A stretch of 31,968 nt of DNA, taken from the NCBI GenBank assembly GCA_016784245.1, contig JADHVA010000001.1, forward strand, positions 1-31,968, written 5' to 3'. Source of the DNA: Nanobdellota archaeon. Lineage in GTDB: Archaea > Nanobdellota > Nanobdellia > SCGC-AAA011-G17 > GW2011-AR17. Every line of letters begins with the position of its first letter. Positions within the stretch are counted from its first letter, which is position 1. Shown here in pieces: positions 1 to 7,495 of this stretch. The notes beneath the pieces are model-generated. The model had not been told where the DNA came from. It made no database searches and saw only the letters and a program-made list of their open reading frames with translations. A program made the translations under genes and the position numbers.

Positions 1-133
1 AAGAAAATTCACTTGCAACTCTATATAAGCCTGATGTCTTTCCAAGTTTATATCCACCAAATTCTAGGCTAAGATCATTTAAATCTAAAATAACTCTCCT
101 TCTAAGCTCAATTATATCTCCAGTCATAGACAT
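1..133 (-). CDS. Unknown protein, N-terminal part only
   Basis: A minus-strand frame starts at an ATG at 133 (a second ATG lies at 127) and stays open to the window edge, giving 44 residues that begin MSMTGDIIELRRRVILDLND. I do not recognise it. It diverges from pyrG across a 90-base AT-rich spacer that holds a TATA-like TTTTTAAG in the right orientation about 35-45 bases upstream. Its reality rests on the uninterrupted frame, the promoter-like upstream sequence and an ordinary amino-acid composition; the rest of the gene lies outside the window. Confidence 0.55.
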   Translation of the reverse strand, partial: MSMTGDIIELRRRVILDLNDLSLEFGGYKLGKTSGLYRVASEFS

Positions 134-190
134 ATTTTTCAAGCAATCCTTAATAAACTTTCTTAAAAATATACAACCTAAAACAACTTT

Positions 191-200
191 CTTTAAAAAC
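191..200 (+). promoter_or_regulatory. TATA box of pyrG
   Basis: TCTTTAAAAA is centred about 28 bases upstream of the pyrG ATG, the spacing expected for an archaeal leaderless transcript. There is no Shine-Dalgarno sequence ahead of the ATG, which agrees with this. Confidence 0.6.
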
Positions 201-223
201 TCTATATCCACATATCTTTATAC

Positions 224-1933
224 ATGACCAAATTCATAGTAGTAGTAGGTGGTGTTATCAGTGGTGTTGGCAAAGGGGTCTCATCTGCTTCTATAGGTAA
301 AATTCTACAGAATTATGGTTATTCTGTTACTGCAATTAAAATCGACCCATATATGAACTGTGATGCAGGAACTTTAAGACCTACGGAACATGGAGAAGTA
401 TGGGTTACTGATGATGGTGGAGAAATCGACCAAGACTTAGGTAATTATGAAAGATTCTTAGATCAAAATATTCTAAAAAGAAATAATATTACTACAGGCC
501 AAGTTTATAGAACAGTTATTGAGAAAGAAAGAAAAGGAGAATATCTTGGTAAAACTGTACAAATTATTCCTCACATTCCTGAAGAAATTCAAAAAAGAGT
601 TTTAGAATCTTCCAAAGGTTTTGATTTTGCAATTATTGAAATTGGTGGTACTATTGGAGATTATGAAAATGTTCCTTTCTTATTTACCATGAAAGCTTTA
701 GAGAGAAAATTTGGCAAAGAAAATGTTATTTATGTCCTTGTTACATATCTTCTTGTTCCAAGACACATGGAAGAAATGAAAACAAAGCCAACTCAACAAG
801 CAATTAAATTATTAAGTGAAGCTGCAGGTATTTTTCCAGATTTAATTTTCTGTAGAGGACCATTCCCTTTAGATGATATTAGAAGAAGTAAAATAGAATC
901 TTCAGCAAACATTCCAAGTGATTCAATTATTTCAGAACCTGACATTGACACAATCTACAGAGTTCCATTAGATTTAGAGAAAGAAAATGTTGGTCTTAAA
1001 ATATTAAGAAAATGTAATTTATATCCAAAAGCAAATCCTAATTGGGAACAATGGGAAAATTTAGTAGAAAATATTGTAAACCCAGCTAAAAAAATAAAAA
1101 TTGCTATCGTTGGAAAATATGTTGATGTAGGAAATTTCACTTTAACTGATTCTTATGTTTCTATTAATCAAGCTTTAATCCATGCTGGTGCAAACTTAAA
1201 TGTAAAAGTAGAAATTGTTTGGGTAAACTCAAAAGATTTAGAAAAAGATCCAAGAGAACTAGAAAAATTAAAAGATTACCAGGGTATTTTAGTTCCGGGT
1301 GGTTTTGGTTCTTCAGGTATTGAAGGAAAAATAAAAGCTATCAAATTTGCAAGAGAAAATAATATTCCTTATCTAGGCTTATGTTATGGGATGCAAATGG
1401 CTTTAATAGAATTTGCAAGAAACATTTTAAACTTAGAAAATGCAAACACAACTGAAGTTAATCCAGACACACCTCATCCTGTTGTGGATATCTTACCTTC
1501 ACAAAAAGAATTAATGAAGAACAAAGATTATGGTGGAACAATGAGGCTTGGTGCTTATGCAGCAATTTTGAAAAAAGATTCTCAAACTTACAAACTTTAT
1601 GAAGAAACAAATAGATTAGAAAAAGATCAAGAAATAATGAATAATATTTCTAATGAAAGATTAGGAAAATTAGAATCTACAGAAAATGTTATTCTTGAAA
1701 GACACAGACACAGATGGGAAGTTTCCCCAAATTATGTTGAAAAATTTGAAGAAAAAGGTATGGTTTTCTCAGGCCATCATATTAGAGAATCTGATAATAT
1801 GAAACTAATGGAATTCATAGAATTACCTTCACATAAATTCTTTTTAGCTACTCAAGGCCACCCAGAATTCAAATCAAGATTAGATGATCCTTCTCCTATG
1901 TTTTTGGGCTTTGTAAGAGCTTGTATTAATTAA
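224..1933 (+). CDS. pyrG: CTP synthase
   Basis: CTP synthase makes CTP from UTP, ATP and glutamine in the cytosol. The 569-residue protein has the full two-domain layout. The N-terminal synthetase domain (about 1-270) opens with the VVGGVISGVGKG nucleotide loop and carries the KIDPYMNCDAGT and EIGGTIGDYE motifs. The C-terminal class I glutamine amidotransferase domain has GGFGSSG, the nucleophile elbow LGLCYGMQ and a late RHRHRWEV and GHPEF segment that fits the His/Glu of the triad. Length is slightly above the usual 530-550. The ATG at 224 is supported by the TATA box at 191-200. Its stop overlaps the stop of the convergent cysS by four bases. Confidence 0.97.
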   Translation: MTKFIVVVGGVISGVGKGVSSASIGKILQNYGYSVTAIKIDPYMNCDAGTLRPTEHGEVWVTDDGGEIDQDLGNYERFLDQNILKRNNITTGQVYRTVIEKERKGEYLGKTVQIIPHIPEEIQKRVLESSKGFDFAIIEIGGTIGDYENVPFLFTMKALERKFGKENVIYVLVTYLLVPRHMEEMKTKPTQQAIKLLSEAAGIFPDLIFCRGPFPLDDIRRSKIESSANIPSDSIISEPDIDTIYRVPLDLEKENVGLKILRKCNLYPKANPNWEQWENLVENIVNPAKKIKIAIVGKYVDVGNFTLTDSYVSINQALIHAGANLNVKVEIVWVNSKDLEKDPRELEKLKDYQGILVPGGFGSSGIEGKIKAIKFARENNIPYLGLCYGMQMALIEFARNILNLENANTTEVNPDTPHPVVDILPSQKELMKNKDYGGTMRLGAYAAILKKDSQTYKLYEETNRLEKDQEIMNNISNERLGKLESTENVILERHRHRWEVSPNYVEKFEEKGMVFSGHHIRESDNMKLMEFIELPSHKFFLATQGHPEFKSRLDDPSPMFLGFVRACIN

Positions 1934-3364
1934 ACCCTCTTCAACACAGGACCTTTAGCTCCATCATCAATAATATAACCTTTTTCTTTAATCTTATCTC
2001 TAATAGCATCTGCATCATTCCAATGTTTATTCAATCTAGCATGCTCTCTTTCTTCTAACAACCTTTGAACATCCTCAGGAATTTCTAAACTCTTAATATC
2101 ATCTAAACCTAAACCAAGAACTCTATCAAACTCAATTAAAGCATCATATCTTTCTTTACTATTAACTTCTTCATCTTTTACCATATCCCAAACAGCAGCT
2201 AAAGCTTGAGGCATATTCAAATCATCATTTATAGCAGCTTGAAATCTTTCAATATAATCTTCAACAGCTCTTTCACCTTCATCTCTTTGCATTAACTCTA
2301 AAACTTTATTTCTTAATTTATTCAAAGAATTTTGTGCACCTTCTAAACTTTCCAATGTAAAAATCATTTGTTTTCTATAATGACTACCTAAACAAAGATA
2401 CCTAAAAGCTAAAGGATCAAAACCTTTCTCGATCAAATCATCTAACAAAAAAACATTACCTAATGACTTACTCATTTTTTCTTTTGCCAAAGTTAAATGT
2501 TCTCCATGCATCCAATACTTAACCCAAGGAGTTTTTCCACTAGATGATTCAGTTTGTGCAATTTCATTTGTATGGTGTACAGGAACATGTTCTATACCTC
2601 CAGTATGAATATCAAATTGTTCTCCTAAATATTTTACAGACATAGCAGAACACTCAATATGCCATCCAGGAAACCCTTCTCCCCAAGGTGAATCCCATTG
2701 CATAATATGTTTTTCATGTTTCCCAACAGCTTTAAACCAAAGTACAAAATCACCTGGATTCTTTTTTTCTTTATCAACTTCAACTCTAGCTCCAGCTTCT
2801 AAATTTTCTAATTTTAACCTTGCTAATTTACCATAATCTTTAAACTTTGAAATATCAAAATAAACACATGAATCACTTTCATAAGAAAAACCTTTCTCTT
2901 TAATTTTCTTAATCATTTCAATCATATCATCAACATGTTCTGTAGCTTTACAATAAACTTCAGCTGGTAAAATATTTATTTTTACCATATCATCTTGCCA
3001 AACTGCTTCATACTTTTTTGCTAAAGTCAACAATGACTCCTCAGAAATATCTAACTTTTCTCTTTTCAGAGCTTTAATCATTTTATCTTCACCAGAATCA
3101 GAATCAGAAGTTAAGTGTCCAACATCAGTAATATTAATTACTTGTTTAACTTTATATTTATTAAATAATAAAACTCTTTTTAATATATCATTGAATAGAT
3201 AATTCCTTAAATTTCCAATGTGTTGATAATGATAAACGGCTTACCCAAAGATTCTAGTACGAAAATTTGTTTGGTCCACAAGCATATATCTTCACAAAGG
3301 ATTTTTCCAAGGGACTAAATGTTTCCTTTTCCTTAGACATTGTGTTAAATAACTTCAATTGCAT
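1930..3364 (-). CDS. cysS: Cysteinyl-tRNA synthetase, split by a 31-nt BHB intron
   Basis: Charges tRNA-Cys. The long open frame alone (ATG at 3081) would lack the catalytic N-terminus, but the missing part is present upstream. From ATG 3364, exon 1 (3364-3271) encodes MQLKLFNTMSKEKETFSPLE and ends in the zinc-ligand motif ACGP. Exon 2 (3239-1930) resumes with VYHYQHIGNLRNYLFN, holding the HIGN signature. Between them lie 31 bases with a TAG in frame. Removing 3240-3270 joins the halves as CGP-T-VYHYQHIGN and gives 467 residues, the normal family length. Other zinc ligands (ECSAM, HHTNE) and EKMSKSLGN are intact. The start overlaps the endonuclease gene's stop by ten bases, with a strong Shine-Dalgarno at 3374-3380. 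Product is certain; splicing is inferred from sequence and fold. Confidence 0.9.
3240..3270 (-). other. 31-nt archaeal BHB intron in cysS mRNA
   Basis: Read on the minus strand, the 5' junction is GACC then bulge AA^A then CAAA, and the 3' junction is TTTG then GGTA then bulge AG^C. CAAA pairs with TTTG (4 bp, inner helix). GACC faces GGTA with three Watson-Crick pairs and one G-A mismatch (central helix). Both bulges are 3 nt, cut between their second and third bases. The outer helix is weak: G-C followed by U-G and G-U. Of the possible 31-nt excisions, this one yields Thr in the conserved CGPT motif. The insertion is not a multiple of three and contains TAG in the incoming frame, so the gene cannot work without its removal or some recoding. 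Confidence 0.75.
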
Positions 3365-4491
3365 ATCCACTTAACCTCCTCAAGACACTTCTTAAGTTTT
3401 GTTTGTTTTCGAATTAAAGAAAACCCTACTTCTTTATAAAACTTTAGAATACTTCTCTTTTTTCTAATAATAAGAGCTACTGTTAGAGATATTTTACCTT
3501 TCTCAGTTAAACTAATTCTACTAATCCATAATCTTGATTCAATCTCTAATTTTTTTAAAAGAATTTTTTCTCCAATTAATAATTGGGGAAGACCATCATT
3601 ATAAATTTTTTCTCTTAATTCTCTTCTTATCATTCTTCGAATTTTAGGAAATGAAATTGATTTTATCTTATGTCCAGTTGGAAATTGTCTTTCTTTCATT
3701 AAAGGAACAATATTTTTATAAAAATTATCTAAATCAATTTTCTCAAATAAATGATTTAAATGTGAACATCTTGAAAGTGTAATATAAGGAAAATATTTTT
3801 CTCCTCCAGCAAAAGAACCTTCATCTCCATAAATAGCTTTTAAATATGAATTAATTAAAAAATAATTTTCTTCAATAATATAAGGAACAGGTAAATTTTT
3901 ACTTGTTTTATTTCCAACATGAGCACCAAATGCTACAAGAGTTTCAGAAATAATTGAAGAACCAATTTTTAAATAAATCTGGGTATTAATAATTTCTTTT
4001 TGAATGTAAACTTCTCCAAACACATTATTTATAGCTTTTTCAAACATAGAAATAGACTCATTGTCATTACTAGAATATTTTAACCTTAAAACATTTCTTG
4101 ATTTTTTATCAATATAAATTGTACCATCAGATACTACACATCCTAACAAATATGCAAAATCCACAGAATAAACATTAAAAGGTAAAATGGGATTTTTTAT
4201 AGAAGCAATATTTCCTTTTCTAATTTCAACAATTTTTTCATTAATAGAATTATAATTTAAATCTAAAAAAGATAAAAGTTTCTTTAATTTTTTTACAGAA
4301 ATCAATTCAATTTTGTGATTATAAAGATTATAAAAACTTGGTGAAGAAAAACCTAATTCAGAAGCAAGTAAATTTAAATTTCCGGATTTTTTTATTCCTT
4401 TTTCTAAAAGTATAATCCTTTCTTCTTTTTTAACTTTTAAAAGACAATTATCTCTTAAATGATACCAATTATAAATATATATTTTATTCAT
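3355..4491 (-). CDS. LAGLIDADG homing endonuclease upstream of cysS
   Basis: A 378-residue protein with two LAGLIDADG helices, AYLLGCVVSDG (about 113-123) and INSYLKAIYGDEG (about 213-225), each ending in the acidic residue pair expected to bind metal. This is the single-chain, double-motif form that makes a pseudo-symmetric DNA cut. The first 100 residues look like a helix-turn-helix (NLLASELGFSSPSFYNLYNH). The gene is free-standing: it is not inside an intron or in frame with a host protein. Its TGA overlaps the cysS start (ATGCAATTGA), so it abuts a gene that contains a BHB intron about 85 bases further on. It has its own TATA box and an upstream element shared with the second endonuclease gene at 13381-14016. 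Confidence 0.85.
   Translation of the reverse strand: MNKIYIYNWYHLRDNCLLKVKKEERIILLEKGIKKSGNLNLLASELGFSSPSFYNLYNHKIELISVKKLKKLLSFLDLNYNSINEKIVEIRKGNIASIKNPILPFNVYSVDFAYLLGCVVSDGTIYIDKKSRNVLRLKYSSNDNESISMFEKAINNVFGEVYIQKEIINTQIYLKIGSSIISETLVAFGAHVGNKTSKNLPVPYIIEENYFLINSYLKAIYGDEGSFAGGEKYFPYITLSRCSHLNHLFEKIDLDNFYKNIVPLMKERQFPTGHKIKSISFPKIRRMIRRELREKIYNDGLPQLLIGEKILLKKLEIESRLWISRISLTEKGKISLTVALIIRKKRSILKFYKEVGFSLIRKQTKLKKCLEEVKWICN
3374..3380 (-). promoter_or_regulatory. Shine-Dalgarno that fixes the cysS start
   Basis: AGGAGGT ends nine bases before the ATG at 3364. It lies inside the last codons of the upstream endonuclease gene. Most neighbouring genes look leaderless, so a strong site here suggests cysS is translated from a transcript that also carries the endonuclease gene. 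Confidence 0.75.
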
Positions 4492-4510
4492 AATTATAGA
4501 GAGATATACA

Positions 4511-4520
4511 ACTTAAAAAG
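4511..4520 (-). promoter_or_regulatory. TATA box of the first endonuclease gene
   Basis: CTTTTTAAGT on the minus strand is centred 25 bases before the ATG at 4491, consistent with a leaderless transcript. Confidence 0.55.
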
Positions 4521-4556
4521 CTCTGCGCACACCTATGTCCAGCGTCCAGACTAATG
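4521..4556 (-). promoter_or_regulatory. GC-richer element shared by both endonuclease promoters
   Basis: Directly upstream of the TATA box the minus strand reads TTAGTCTGGACGCTGGACAT followed by AGGTGTGCGCAGAG. It is clearly richer in G and C than the flanking intergenic DNA. The same arrangement, TTAGTATGGACAGGACAT then GTGTACTCGTGAG, sits at the same place ahead of the other LAGLIDADG gene (14048-14080). Both copies contain two GGAC words. The function is unknown; an activator or repressor site is the simplest reading. Confidence 0.55.
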
Positions 4557-4610
4557 ACTGCAGATAAAAAACATTAAAAAAAGAAAAAAATTAGGCCCTA
4601 AATTCTCTAG

Positions 4611-5210
4611 TTAGAATGCTTCAGGAAGCTTATCATATTTACTAGTAAACAGTTTATCAACCCTATATCCTGGATCCTGAGGTCTATGACTCTTTCTACT
4701 AATTACAATAGGTGTACCTTCAGTTAGTACAGTCAAACCAGCACTAGGTTTTGGAAAAAATCGAAGTCTATCAAAACTTTCTTGCAATATTATATCAATA
4801 GTTTCCAAATGATAAATATACTCAGACTTTCTCAGAGTGTCAAATCTATCTCTTTTTATAGTCTCAACTTTTTCTCTTAATTTACTTGCTTCATCTGTCA
4901 AAGCCTTAGGCAATAAAGGTTCTACCATACTTTTTACTTCTTCATACTGATCACGACTTAAACTCTCAAAACTAAAATAAGTTCTATCTCTTTCTTCAAC
5001 AAAGAAAGGTCTATGTCCTGCTTCCGTACCTATTTCTAATACTTTTAGCTCCTCTTCTCCAAGATAAGGTGAAAAGATATCTGGGTCTTTAATCATTCTT
5101 ATAAACCTAGATAATTCAGTTCCTGCTTCCTCGATTATTCCTTTAAACTTTTCTGTCCTATATCTTGTTTCTGCTAAATCAACATACCATTTTATTTTTT
5201 GTTTTTTCAT
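4611..5210 (-). CDS. Hypothetical protein, 199 residues
   Basis: I do not recognise a family. The protein is soluble, rich in charged residues, and has no signal peptide or membrane segment. The middle (about 85-150) is predicted by eye to be mostly helical; the C-terminal part is basic with several prolines (RKSHRPQDPGYRVDKLF). The start at 5210 is supported by AGGAG ten bases upstream and by a TATA-like CTTTTTAAAA near 5272-5281. It diverges from the Lrp-type regulator and lies on the same strand as the endonuclease gene and cysS, about 120 bases upstream of the endonuclease. Confidence 0.7.
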   Translation of the reverse strand: MKKQKIKWYVDLAETRYRTEKFKGIIEEAGTELSRFIRMIKDPDIFSPYLGEEELKVLEIGTEAGHRPFFVEERDRTYFSFESLSRDQYEEVKSMVEPLLPKALTDEASKLREKVETIKRDRFDTLRKSEYIYHLETIDIILQESFDRLRFFPKPSAGLTVLTEGTPIVISRKSHRPQDPGYRVDKLFTSKYDKLPEAF

Positions 5211-5320
5211 TTTTCTTTTCTCCTGTGTTTTGAGTCCACTTGACTTATATTAGTTCCAAAACAAGGTTATTTTAAAAAGATATTCCAAAAAAGATGGTAA
5301 AACTTGCAAGAAATAGAAAG

Positions 5321-5330
5321 ATTTATATAT
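5321..5330 (+). promoter_or_regulatory. TATA box of the Lrp-type regulator
   Basis: ATTTATATAT is centred about 31 bases upstream of the ATG at 5358. It lies downstream of the earlier in-frame ATG at 5304, which argues against that ATG as the start. Confidence 0.55.
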
Positions 5331-5357
5331 AATCTGGAACACTTGTTCTATATAAAA

Positions 5358-5804
5358 ATGAAAATCGACGAAAAAGATCAAAAAATAATTGAAATACTAA
5401 AAAATCATGCAGACTATTCTACTAGACAGATTGCTAAAAAAACACTATTACCAATTACAACCATCCATAATAGAATATCAAAACTAAAAAAAGAAGGAAT
5501 AATTAAAAAATTTACAATAGAATTAGACCATAAACAATTAGACAAATCATTTTTAGTCTATTTACTAATTTCTGCAGATCTAAAACAACTAAAAGAAAAG
5601 AAAAGAACACAATACGATATTGTAAAAGATCTAAAAAAATTTGCATTTGTAGAAAAAGCTGATATTGTTACTAGTGGAACAGATATAATTGCGACAATAA
5701 GAGTAAAAGATGTTCAAGAATATGACAAAGTATTATTAAAAAAAATACAACTTATAGAAGGAATAGAAAAAACTCAATCAATGATAGTAATACATGAAAA
5801 TTAA
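5358..5804 (+). CDS. Lrp/AsnC-family transcriptional regulator
   Basis: A 148-residue DNA-binding regulator. The N-terminal winged helix-turn-helix begins MKIDEKDQKIIEILKNHADY and has the recognition region LLPITTIHNRISKLKKEGII. The C-terminal half (about 65-148) matches the RAM ligand-binding and oligomerising fold, with the FVEKADIVTSGTDIIATIRV strand pattern. An upstream in-frame ATG at 5304 would add 18 residues not typical of the family and would start before the TATA box, so I place the start at 5358. Its stop overlaps the stop of the convergent operon by four bases. The neighbouring divergent gene at 4611-5210 is a possible target, but nothing in the sequence proves it. Confidence 0.85.
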   Translation: MKIDEKDQKIIEILKNHADYSTRQIAKKTLLPITTIHNRISKLKKEGIIKKFTIELDHKQLDKSFLVYLLISADLKQLKEKKRTQYDIVKDLKKFAFVEKADIVTSGTDIIATIRVKDVQEYDKVLLKKIQLIEGIEKTQSMIVIHEN

Positions 5805-6172
5805 AGATCAACCCTATAATTACCAAAGGCTCTTCCCCTATCACAATAACCTTCATCAATAACATCACAAGCAATAGGAACACCTTTTGTATTCATTCTT
5901 AACCTTATTTTTCTTTTAACCATAAACAAAGATCTTTTATCATCAGAATAAGGAAACCTATACATTACTTTTTCTAAAGCACCATACAACATTTCGCCAG
6001 CACCATTTTCAACAATTAAATTATCAGGAACATAAACAGAAACTTCAACTCCATTCAATCTAGGAACATAACCATTAACTGTTTCAGGCTTTAAAAAATT
6101 AAATACTTCTTCATAAGAAAACCAGAAATTTCCAGAAAAGTTTCCGTTATTTAAGGACAACCTCAAATCCAT
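5801..6172 (-). CDS. Hypothetical protein, last gene of the rqcH operon
   Basis: A 123-residue soluble protein that I cannot assign. It alternates short hydrophobic and polar stretches (EVSVYVPDNLIVENG, IRLRMNTKGVPIACDVIDEG), suggesting a mainly beta structure. It follows the Nip7-like gene by 31 bases on the same strand, so it is probably the fourth gene of an RNA-related operon. The ATG at 6172 is the first plausible start. Confidence 0.65.
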   Translation of the reverse strand: MDLRLSLNNGNFSGNFWFSYEEVFNFLKPETVNGYVPRLNGVEVSVYVPDNLIVENGAGEMLYGALEKVMYRFPYSDDKRSLFMVKRKIRLRMNTKGVPIACDVIDEGYCDRGRAFGNYRVDL

Positions 6173-6203
6173 GCCAACAAAGTGTAAAATTTCATTTATA
6201 AGA

Positions 6204-6659
6204 TTAATGCATTACTTTTTCTTTATCTCTCTTCAAGAAGATTCCTCTATCCATTCGATGTTTTAGAACTTGAATTTTACCTTCTTCACCAACATACTTA
6301 CCATAACCAATATTTTCATCATGTTCATTTTGTACTAACTTCAAGAAACCAATTTTCTTTTCACCTTCAATTCTTAAAACATGTCTAACCCTTAGATGTT
6401 TTCCATAAAGAAAATCCATTTCTCCAATATCCTTAACAAAAATCTTTTCATTAGACATCTTTGAAAGTAAATCTAACAACCCAAATGAAGGTGTGAATTT
6501 ATCTACTTCTTCATCATGACCCAATAATAATCCAAAAAACTTTTCTTTGACATCCAACCTATTTTTTTCTAATTCCTTATTATCTAAAAAATATCTTATA
6601 CCAATTTTTATAAACTTAATTTTCTTATCCGTAAACTTACTAACAAAAGTATCTAACAT
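6204..6659 (-). CDS. Nip7-like PUA-domain RNA-binding protein
   Basis: A 151-residue protein resembling the Nip7 family, which acts in large-subunit ribosome biogenesis. The pre-PUA part contains FGLLLGHDEEVDKFTPSFGLLDLLSKM, parallel to the Nip7 stretch that runs from LGTCFGKFTK to ALDYLAPY. The PUA part contains FLYGKHLRVRHVLRI, matching the FLYGNHVLKSGLGRI-type signature, followed by a glycine-rich IGYGKYVG turn. It overlaps the upstream methyltransferase gene by seven bases, which fits a role alongside an rRNA or tRNA m5C methyltransferase. I recognised this by motif memory, not by alignment, so the exact subfamily is uncertain. Confidence 0.7.
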   Translation of the reverse strand: MLDTFVSKFTDKKIKFIKIGIRYFLDNKELEKNRLDVKEKFFGLLLGHDEEVDKFTPSFGLLDLLSKMSNEKIFVKDIGEMDFLYGKHLRVRHVLRIEGEKKIGFLKLVQNEHDENIGYGKYVGEEGKIQVLKHRMDRGIFLKRDKEKVMH

Positions 6660-7495
6660 TTTCTCAACCTCGCAATAAAAAATCCTATAGTATTAGTTTT
6701 ATGTGGCCAAAACCTTTTACAAAATTTCATACTTGGATCCAAATTCTTTCCAAAAATATTTGTCAAACCATCGTCACCAATACAATTAATCTTCTCTAAT
6801 TTAACATCAAAATTATCTAAAGCAAATTGAATTACAAATTCATCTTCTTCAGGCTCTAATGAACATGTACTATAAACCAAAACTCCATCTTTATTCAACA
6901 AAGAAATAGCATGTCCAATTAATTCTTTCTGCAATTCACTTCTTTCTTCAACTCTTTTCAAATTATTTTTTCTCAACCAATTATTTTCTAACATAAAATT
7001 ACCAGAACATGGAGCATCTAACAAAATATAATTAAATTTATTTTGCACTGATCTAAAATCTATCAAATAAGCAATACAATTATCAACACCTAATCTTTCT
7101 AAATTATTTTCTAAAATACTTAATCTATCTGCTTTATTATCTACAGCAATAACATCACAATATTCAGCTAATTGAGTAGTTTTACCCCCTGGAGCAGCAC
7201 AAGCATCTAGTACCAAACCTTTAGGACTCATAATTTCAGCAGGAACTTGTGTTGCAGCTTCTTGAATATAAAATAAACCTAACAAATACTCAGGACAACT
7301 TACTAAATTGAATTTAGAACTCTTAATATAAAAAGCATTTTTCAAGAAAGGAACTTTTTCTAAAACAACTCTCCTTTTCTCTAACCTTGCTTTCAATCCA
7401 TCAGGACTGATCTTTTTAGTATTAACTCTTATACATCGATTTAGCTTAACTACCTTTAAATCTCCGCCCATTTCCTTATATCTTGCTTTAAACAT
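6653..7495 (-). CDS. NOL1/NOP2/Sun-family RNA m5C methyltransferase
   Basis: An S-adenosylmethionine-dependent enzyme that methylates C5 of cytosines in tRNA or rRNA. The 280-residue sequence has the SAM-binding motif DACAAPGGKTTQ (97-108), the VDN acidic motif, the DAPCSG motif with C163 and the catalytic STCSLEPEED motif with C211; two cysteines are the hallmark of this family. It is a minimal form without an added PUA domain. The next gene encodes a separate PUA protein, which may supply RNA binding. It overlaps rqcH by eight bases and the Nip7-like gene by seven. Confidence 0.92.
   Translation of the reverse strand: MFKARYKEMGGDLKVVKLNRCIRVNTKKISPDGLKARLEKRRVVLEKVPFLKNAFYIKSSKFNLVSCPEYLLGLFYIQEAATQVPAEIMSPKGLVLDACAAPGGKTTQLAEYCDVIAVDNKADRLSILENNLERLGVDNCIAYLIDFRSVQNKFNYILLDAPCSGNFMLENNWLRKNNLKRVEERSELQKELIGHAISLLNKDGVLVYSTCSLEPEEDEFVIQFALDNFDVKLEKINCIGDDGLTNIFGKNLDPSMKFCKRFWPHKTNTIGFFIARLRKC

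Noticed and set aside
1930..3081. A short cysS starting at the internal ATG at 3081
   Set aside because: It would lack the CGP zinc ligand and the HIGN signature, both of which are encoded just upstream and become continuous after removing 31 bases.
3240..3364. cysS as a decayed pseudogene
   Set aside because: Exon 1 and exon 2 are otherwise perfect, motifs and Shine-Dalgarno are intact, and the disruption is one insertion whose ends fold as a BHB. Not fully excluded without RNA data.
3355..4491. Endonuclease as part of an intein
   Set aside because: It has its own start, stop and TATA box and is not in frame with flanking host protein sequence; no intein splicing blocks are seen.
4521..4556. 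Small C/D or H/ACA RNA, or a tRNA fragment
   Set aside because: No C, D or ACA boxes in the right order and no complete tRNA arm; the match to the other endonuclease promoter explains it better as a regulatory element.
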